Source: Thermomonospora echinospora
GTDB lineage: Bacteria; Actinomycetota; Actinomycetes; Streptosporangiales; Streptosporangiaceae
Direction of reading: 5' to 3'
Length of the DNA stretch: 64,000 nt
Assembly (NCBI RefSeq): GCF_900108175.1
Contig: NZ_FNVO01000014.1
Span: 1 to 64,000, forward strand
In this document: piece by piece, positions 59,136-64,000 of the stretch
Position numbering within the stretch: position 1 is the stretch's first letter
How the letters are laid out: the number at the start of each line of letters is the position of its first letter
Notes under the pieces: generated by a model
What the model was told of the DNA's origin: nothing
Databases searched by the model: none
What the model saw: only the letters and a program-made list of their open reading frames with translations
Program-made: the position numbers and the translations under genes

Positions 59136-60157
59136 CGTCCCCCTCCGAGCTGCTCGGCGAGCCTGGCCAGGTCCTCTGGCGCCAGCGGGCCGATCTGGGT
59201 GCCGACCGCGTCGACCCAGGGGCCGTAGGAGTTGCTGCTGGCGAAGCCGCTCAGGGCCGGGCCCATCCAGGTCAGCATGGTGTTCATGTCGTCCAGCCGC
59301 GGGGTGAGCCGGGTGACGGTGGCGCTCAGGTCGTCCATCAGGTCGATCAGGCCCTGCTGCTGGGTGTCGATGAGATGGGAGATCCGGGTGACCGCGCTGC
59401 TGCCGCTGCCCAGCAGGACCGACAGCTCGGCCTGGCGGTCGCGCAGCCGGTCGAGGAGGGCCTGGATGGAGCGGGCGAGCCGGACCAGCTGGGCGTCCTT
59501 GGTACGGACCAGGGACAGCAGCCGGTTGCTGTTGGAGACGAGCTCGCGCAGCTGCGGGCCGGACTCCTGGACGGCGTCGGCCAGCCGCGCCAGGTCGTGC
59601 AGCGCCCGGGTGAGGCGCTGCCGGGTCTGCGGGGAGATCCCGCCGAGCTTGTCGATGACGTCCCCGACCAGCTTGGCGTCCAGTTGCCTGAGCGTGGTGG
59701 CGCCGGAGTTCACGACGTCGTTGGCGGTGACGGGCAGGCGGGTGCGCTGCTGCGGGATCCGGCGCCGTTCCTCGGGAAGGTCGGCCAGGTAGGGGCGGGC
59801 GACGGGGCCGCCGAGCCGCAGGTAGCGGCCGCCGAGGATGTTGGCGGTGGTGATCTCCGCACGGGTCTGGGGGCCCAGGTCGACGCCGTGGTCGACCTTC
59901 CAGGTGATCAGGACGATGCCGCGGGTGAAGTCGGGTTCGACCGCGGTGACCTCGCCGACCTTGACTCCGGCGACTCTGACCTCGTTGCCGGAGTGCAGCC
60001 CGCCCGTCCCGGCGAACACGCCGGTCACGGTGTACCGCTTCTCGAGCAGGCCCAGGCTGCCGGTGAGGAACACCGTGACCAGGGCCAGGGCGATGGCCGC
60101 CAGCGAGGCGACCCCGACCACCGCGGGGTTGCGGTCGCGGAAGGACTTCAGCGCCAT
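59132..60157 (-). CDS. mceC: Mce family protein, MceC position
   Basis: A 341-residue Mce protein: membrane helix (VVGVASLAAIALALVTVFLTG), MCE domain (YTVTGVFAGTGGLHSGNEVRVAGVKVGEVTAV, NILGGRYLRL) and helical needle region. ATG at 60157 shares one base with the mceB stop (TGATG). Short C-terminus, no extra domain. Confidence 0.9.
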   Translation of the reverse strand: MALKSFRDRNPAVVGVASLAAIALALVTVFLTGSLGLLEKRYTVTGVFAGTGGLHSGNEVRVAGVKVGEVTAVEPDFTRGIVLITWKVDHGVDLGPQTRAEITTANILGGRYLRLGGPVARPYLADLPEERRRIPQQRTRLPVTANDVVNSGATTLRQLDAKLVGDVIDKLGGISPQTRQRLTRALHDLARLADAVQESGPQLRELVSNSNRLLSLVRTKDAQLVRLARSIQALLDRLRDRQAELSVLLGSGSSAVTRISHLIDTQQQGLIDLMDDLSATVTRLTPRLDDMNTMLTWMGPALSGFASSNSYGPWVDAVGTQIGPLAPEDLARLAEQLGGGR

Positions 60158-61194
60158 CAGCCGCCCCCGACGACGAGGTCGGTGAGGGTGCGCTGTTCGG
60201 GCACCTTGGTCAGTCTCATGGGATAGGGGCAGGGGCCGGGCCCGGTGTTCATGCATACGAGGGCTCCGGTGACGAACTCACCCCTGTCGAACATGTGGAA
60301 CATGTCCTGGAACTTCGGTCCGATGGTGGTCACGATGTCCTGCACTGTCGACAGGTTGCGGCGGGTGCCGCCCAGCACCACGGTCAGCCGGTCGAGCATC
60401 GCGTTCAGCTCGTCGGCGTTGTCACCGGCGACGAGGTCGGTGGTGCGCAGGGTGGCGGCCAGTTCGTCGATCGCCTCGTCGACGAGGGCGCTGTTGTCGT
60501 TGAAGGCCATGGTCAGGGTCGCCAGGTCGTCGGTGGCGGCGGCGATCTGCGCGTCGCGGCGGGCGAGGACGCCGGTGACGGTGGAGAAGTTGTCCAGCAT
60601 CGTCTTGAAGGTCTGCCGGCGTCCGGCGATGGTGGACGACAGGTCGTCGATGTCGGCCAGCAGCCGCGACGCGTCGGCCTCGGTGCCGTCCAGGGCGGTG
60701 TAGACGGCGGTGAGGATGGTGTTGACCTGGGCCGGTTCCAGGCCCCGGGCCAGCGGTTCGAGCCGGTTGATCAGGTCGCCGATGTCGACGACCGCGCGGG
60801 TGCGGGCCACCCGGTCGCCGTCGTGCAGCATCGCCGGGTCGGTGCCGGGAATCAGGTAGACGACCCGCTGGCTGATGGCGTCGCGCCAGCGGATGGCCGC
60901 CTCGCTGTCGCGCGGCACCCGGTGCCCGGTGCCGACCCTCAGCTCGACCTCGGCCCGGCCGGCGCGGACGCGGATCTGGCCGACCTGGCCGACCGGAGCC
61001 CCGGCGATCTTCACCTTGTCGCCCTTGCGGAGCCCGCTGACGTCGGAGAACACCGCGACGAGCCGGTAGGTGTCCCCGAACCCGAGCCGCGCGATCTGGG
61101 CGGCGATGAAGAACGTGAGCGTTCCCGTCAGGGCCAGGAACGCCACCACCTGGACGGCCGAGGAGCGGGCGTTCTGGAACTGCGATCTGGCCAT
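60157..61194 (-). CDS. mceB: Mce family protein, MceB position
   Basis: A 345-residue Mce protein with an N-terminal membrane helix (VQVVAFLALTGTLTFFIAAQ), MCE domain (YRLVAVFSDVSGLRKGDKVKIAGAPVGQVGQI, DAISQRVVYL) and long helical region with two Cys near the C-terminus (ALVCMNTGPGPCPYP). The ATG directly follows the mceA stop. Confidence 0.9.
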   Translation of the reverse strand: MARSQFQNARSSAVQVVAFLALTGTLTFFIAAQIARLGFGDTYRLVAVFSDVSGLRKGDKVKIAGAPVGQVGQIRVRAGRAEVELRVGTGHRVPRDSEAAIRWRDAISQRVVYLIPGTDPAMLHDGDRVARTRAVVDIGDLINRLEPLARGLEPAQVNTILTAVYTALDGTEADASRLLADIDDLSSTIAGRRQTFKTMLDNFSTVTGVLARRDAQIAAATDDLATLTMAFNDNSALVDEAIDELAATLRTTDLVAGDNADELNAMLDRLTVVLGGTRRNLSTVQDIVTTIGPKFQDMFHMFDRGEFVTGALVCMNTGPGPCPYPMRLTKVPEQRTLTDLVVGGG

Positions 61195-62211
61195 TCAACG
61201 GCCTCCGGAAGCGGGGGGACAGACGCCGACCAGCAACTGGCACGGGCTGGTCGGCAGCAGGACGTTGATCGCGAGCAGCCGCTTGTTCTGCGGACCCGGC
61301 ACCCAGGCCATGGCCTGGTAGACGGGCATCAGCTCGACGACGCGGCGAACGCCCGGCCCGGCCAGGGGTAGTTGCGCGTGGAGGAAGGTGGCCGCGCCTT
61401 CCATGGAGTGGAAGGTCGCCCGCAGGTCGCCCTCGTACCCGCTCAGACCGCGCGCGAGCAGGGACGTGATCTCCGAGACGCCCTGCGCGGTCCGCAGCCC
61501 GCGCCCCCGCGGCCCGGCGGTGAGAGTGTCGAGCAGGGCGACGGACGAGGCGGCGGTGGTGCTCAGGTCGGCGCCCACACCGCGCAGCCGGGCGAGCCGC
61601 GCCAGGTCCGACAGCATCGTCCGCGCCCGTCCCCGCTGCCGGTGGGCGACGTCCACGAGGGTCCCGGTCTGGCGGACCAGACCGGCCAGGTTCGGGCCGG
61701 AGGACCCCAGCCCCTGTCCGAGCGCGTCCACGATCACCGCGACGTCCTGCGGATCGATCGCGGCCAGCACCGCCTCGGCGTCGCCGAGCATCGAGGTCAG
61801 ATCGAGGCTTTCGGAGGTGCGTGCGATGTGGGCGCCGTCGGCGAGGAAGGGGCCGGTGGCCTCGTGCGGGCCGGGCAGCAGGTTGAGGAACTTGGGCCCG
61901 AACACCGACTCGGGCTCCAAGGACGCCGTCACGGTGTCGGGAATCCGGACGCCGTGGTCGATGCGCAACGTCAGCCGGGCGCCGCCGTCCGGGGCGAGTT
62001 CGATCCGGCTGATCCGGCCGACGGTGACGCCGCGCAGCTTGACCGGGGAGGCCGTGGTCAGGCTCTGGCCCGCGCCGGCGAAGTCGGCGGTCAGCCGCGT
62101 CCCGTCCGCGGCGAACGGCCTGGCGATCAGCAGGTGGCCGGCCGCGGCGAGCACCAGCGCGGTGAGCAGAACGACCGCGACCCGGCGGCCGGGGGACAGG
62201 GCCTGGTTCAT
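61195..62211 (-). CDS. mceA: Mce family protein, MceA position
   Basis: A 338-residue Mce protein: N-terminal membrane helix (VAVVLLTALVLAAAGHLLIA), MCE domain (TRLTADFAGAGQSLTTASPVKLRGVTVGRISRI, SVFGPKFLNLLPG) and helical region, ending with a Cys pair (SPCQLLVGVCPP). First Mce subunit of the tube. ATGA overlap with yrbEB. Confidence 0.9.
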   Translation of the reverse strand: MNQALSPGRRVAVVLLTALVLAAAGHLLIARPFAADGTRLTADFAGAGQSLTTASPVKLRGVTVGRISRIELAPDGGARLTLRIDHGVRIPDTVTASLEPESVFGPKFLNLLPGPHEATGPFLADGAHIARTSESLDLTSMLGDAEAVLAAIDPQDVAVIVDALGQGLGSSGPNLAGLVRQTGTLVDVAHRQRGRARTMLSDLARLARLRGVGADLSTTAASSVALLDTLTAGPRGRGLRTAQGVSEITSLLARGLSGYEGDLRATFHSMEGAATFLHAQLPLAGPGVRRVVELMPVYQAMAWVPGPQNKRLLAINVLLPTSPCQLLVGVCPPASGGR

Positions 62212-63071
62212 CCGGCCAACCTCACCGTTCCGCCCTGTCCCCAGAACAGGTAGGACAGCAGCAGGTTCAGGGTGACGATCGTGACGATGGACAGCCGGAT
62301 CGCCCGCCCGGCGGCCTGGCCCACCCCCGCCGGCCCGCCCGTGGCGTAGTAGCCGTAGTAGCAGTGGACGGTGATGACGGCGAAGGCGAACACCCCGACC
62401 TTCACGGCGCTGTAGAACAGGTCCCGGGGAGGCAGGTACAGGTAGAAGTAGTAGTCGTAGACGCCCGGCGCCAGGTTGAAGAACGAGGTGGAGATGAACC
62501 GGGTGGCGAAGAAGCTGGCGAACAGCGCGATCAGGTAGAGCGGCACCAGCGCGATCAGCGCCGCGACCACCCGGGTGCACACCAGGTAGACGAAGGAGTT
62601 GATGCCCATGACCTCCAGGGCGTCGATCTCCTCGCTGATGCGCATCGCGCCGAGTTCGGCGGTGAAGGACGAGCCGCACTGGGCGGCCAGGGCGATCGCG
62701 GCGATGATCGGCGTCGTCTCCCGGACGTTGATGAACGCGCCGATCAGGCCCATGAACGACTCGGCGCCGATGACCTCCAGCCCGGTGTAGGCCTGCAGGC
62801 CGACCTCGGTGCCTAGGAACAGCGACATGATGAAGATGACGAAGATCATGCCGCCGCCGACGACGGTCGCGCCGACGCCGATGACGATGTCGCTGACCTG
62901 CAGGGCGACCACCTTGGCGTAGCGCAGCCGCAGGACGATGTCGCGCACCGAGTGGAACAGGACCCGGCAGAGGAACACCGGCCACTCGGCCAGGTCGGCG
63001 GTGCGGGCGGCGGCCGCCGAGGAGATCCGGGCCAGCCGCGCCGACGCGGCGTGCGGGACGCTGATGTCCAT
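62208..63071 (-). CDS. yrbEB: YrbE/MlaE-type ABC permease B
   Basis: A 287-residue MlaE-family permease with about six membrane helices; the conserved cytoplasmic loop ELGAMRISEEIDALEVMGI is the coupling helix for the ATPase (Mkl/MlaF type, not in the window). It powers Mce lipid transport. Its ATG shares one base with the yrbEA stop, and GGAGGT lies upstream. Confidence 0.93.
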   Translation of the reverse strand: MDISVPHAASARLARISSAAAARTADLAEWPVFLCRVLFHSVRDIVLRLRYAKVVALQVSDIVIGVGATVVGGGMIFVIFIMSLFLGTEVGLQAYTGLEVIGAESFMGLIGAFINVRETTPIIAAIALAAQCGSSFTAELGAMRISEEIDALEVMGINSFVYLVCTRVVAALIALVPLYLIALFASFFATRFISTSFFNLAPGVYDYYFYLYLPPRDLFYSAVKVGVFAFAVITVHCYYGYYATGGPAGVGQAAGRAIRLSIVTIVTLNLLLSYLFWGQGGTVRLAG

Positions 63072-63877
63072 CAGACCTCCGGCGGGAAGGCGAGGAAGTA
63101 GATGGTCGTGATCACGTAGTTGAAGGCGAAGACGAGCATGAACGCCACCACCGTGGACCGGTTGACCGCGCGGCCCACCCCGATCGGGCTCTGCGCGCAG
63201 TTCATGCCGGCGTGGCAGGCCACCAGCGCGGAGATCATCCCGAACAGCCAGGCCTTGAGCAGGGTCACCACCAGGTCCGAGACCCGCAGCAGGCCGAGCG
63301 CGCCGTCGAAGTAGGCGCCCGGGGTCACACCCTGCAGCAGCACGTTGAACACGAACCCGCCGACCGCCCCGGACACGATGACCAGGGAGGCGAGCATGGT
63401 GGACACCAGGCTCGCCGCCCACATGCGGGGGGTGACCAGCCGGTGCACCGGGTTGACGGCCATCACCTCCATCGCGGCCAGTTCGTCCCGGATCCGCCGG
63501 GCGCCCATGTCGGAGGTCATCGCCGAGCCCCCGGCCCCGGCGATGATCAGCGCCGCCGCCATCGGGGCGACCTCGCGGACGAGGCCGACGATCACGGCGC
63601 CGCCGGTGGCCGACTGGGCGCCCAGCTGACCTGCCAGGTCGCCGATCTGGAGCGCGACGGTGGCGCCGAGGGGAAGCGCGACCATGATGACCGGCAGGGT
63701 GGTGACGCGGGCCAGGAACGCGCACTGGTCGACGAACTCCCAGAACCAGGTCCGCACGTCCCAGGTGCGGCGCAGCGCCTCCAGGCCGATGGCGAACAGG
63801 TCGCCGAGGGAGACCAGGCCGCCGTACGCGCGGCGGGTGAACAGCCGGTCGCCGAGGGGTGAGACGGAGAAGGTCAT
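63071..63877 (-). CDS. yrbEA: YrbE/MlaE-type ABC permease A
   Basis: A 268-residue MlaE-family permease: DMGARRIRDELAAMEVMAVNPVHRL is the conserved coupling loop, with about five or six helices. It pairs with YrbEB as the inner-membrane channel of the Mce transporter. ATG at 63877 with GGAGAGGAGG upstream; a 17-codon frame overlaps it by 4 bases. It is the first large gene of the operon in the window; an ATPase gene may lie beyond the right edge. Confidence 0.93.
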   Translation of the reverse strand: MTFSVSPLGDRLFTRRAYGGLVSLGDLFAIGLEALRRTWDVRTWFWEFVDQCAFLARVTTLPVIMVALPLGATVALQIGDLAGQLGAQSATGGAVIVGLVREVAPMAAALIIAGAGGSAMTSDMGARRIRDELAAMEVMAVNPVHRLVTPRMWAASLVSTMLASLVIVSGAVGGFVFNVLLQGVTPGAYFDGALGLLRVSDLVVTLLKAWLFGMISALVACHAGMNCAQSPIGVGRAVNRSTVVAFMLVFAFNYVITTIYFLAFPPEV

Positions 63878-63927
63878 GTCCGGGCCTCCTCTCCGGAGGA
63901 GGGGTCCACTGCGTCGAAGCCGCTCAC
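63874..63927 (-). CDS. Possible 17-residue leader peptide coupled to yrbEA
   Basis: GTG at 63927 with an excellent GAGGAGG site six bases upstream opens 17 codons (starting MSGFDAVDPSSGEEA) that end in a TGA overlapping the yrbEA ATG (ATGA). Another frame upstream stops just before this ribosome site, as if an earlier gene ended there. It may be a translational-coupling leader or chance; the same strand remains open in two other frames to the edge. Confidence 0.35.
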   Translation of the reverse strand: MSGFDAVDPSSGEEART

Positions 63928-64000
63928 TGCTGTCCTCCTCAGAGCATGGGCACGGCCCGCCCTGGCGATCGGCGCGGCGTCGGCCCAGGGACGGTGGCCA

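Overview
The window is about 64 kb of very GC-rich DNA from a filamentous-type actinobacterium. The evidence is high third-position GC, GTG and TTG starts, many TetR, HxlR and MerR regulators, a six-gene mce operon with two YrbE permeases, a mycofactocin-type SDR, a CYP157-like P450 and an ECF42-type sigma factor. A member of Streptosporangiales (for example an Actinomadura-like genus) fits best; this is inference, as no rRNA or other marker gene is present. I see no tRNA, rRNA or CRISPR array.

Layout. 0-9.8 kb: the 3' end of an acyl-CoA carboxylase biotin subunit, a hydrolase, a DHA2 drug exporter behind a promoter flanked by two 14-bp palindromes, an epimerase, a methyltransferase, several one-component regulators, two SnoaL-like proteins, and a chimeric pseudogene joining a flavin monooxygenase start to a peptide-ABC permease end. 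10-15 kb: a LysR gene divergent from a five-gene operon that holds the lower half of a meta-cleavage pathway (hydratase, aldolase, acylating acetaldehyde dehydrogenase) plus a RidA protein and an Asp/Glu-racemase-type protein. 15-18.7 kb: a scar zone with fragments of a sensor kinase, an IS5-type transposase, an internally deleted IS630 transposase and an ABC-2 permease, around intact aminotransferase/MerR and VOC genes. 18.7-28.8 kb: a TetR/beta-helix pair sharing an operator, an ECF42/DGPF pair with a divergent exporter under twin promoters, an HxlR/NmrA pair, a predicted pseudokinase and a SufS-like enzyme. 29-42 kb: two MFS transporters, a PAP2-wax ester synthase fusion, a CYP157-like P450 lacking ExxR, a frameshifted DsbA/FrnE gene with an HxlR regulator, a secreted propeller-like protein, and a membrane protein that joins cytoplasmic HTH domains to an extracellular phosphate-binding-type domain.

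42-46.7 kb: one 1395-residue protein carries histidine kinase, receiver, PAS, GAF, PP2C phosphatase and RsbW-type kinase domains. It is followed without a gap by a STAS anti-anti-sigma gene, so most of a partner-switching pathway is fused into one chain. 46.8-64 kb: a lipid-type uptake and oxidation region. A TetR gene, a mycofactocin-type SDR and a coxGSML-like molybdenum hydroxylase operon run leftwards. They are divided by an intergenic array of TGCTNAGCA-type palindromes from a rightward P450. A fully coupled yrbEAB-mceABCDEF-mam operon then runs leftwards to the right edge.

Together the right third reads as import of a hydrophobic substrate (Mce) followed by P450, molybdenum hydroxylase and dehydrogenase oxidation. 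The substrate cannot be read from sequence.
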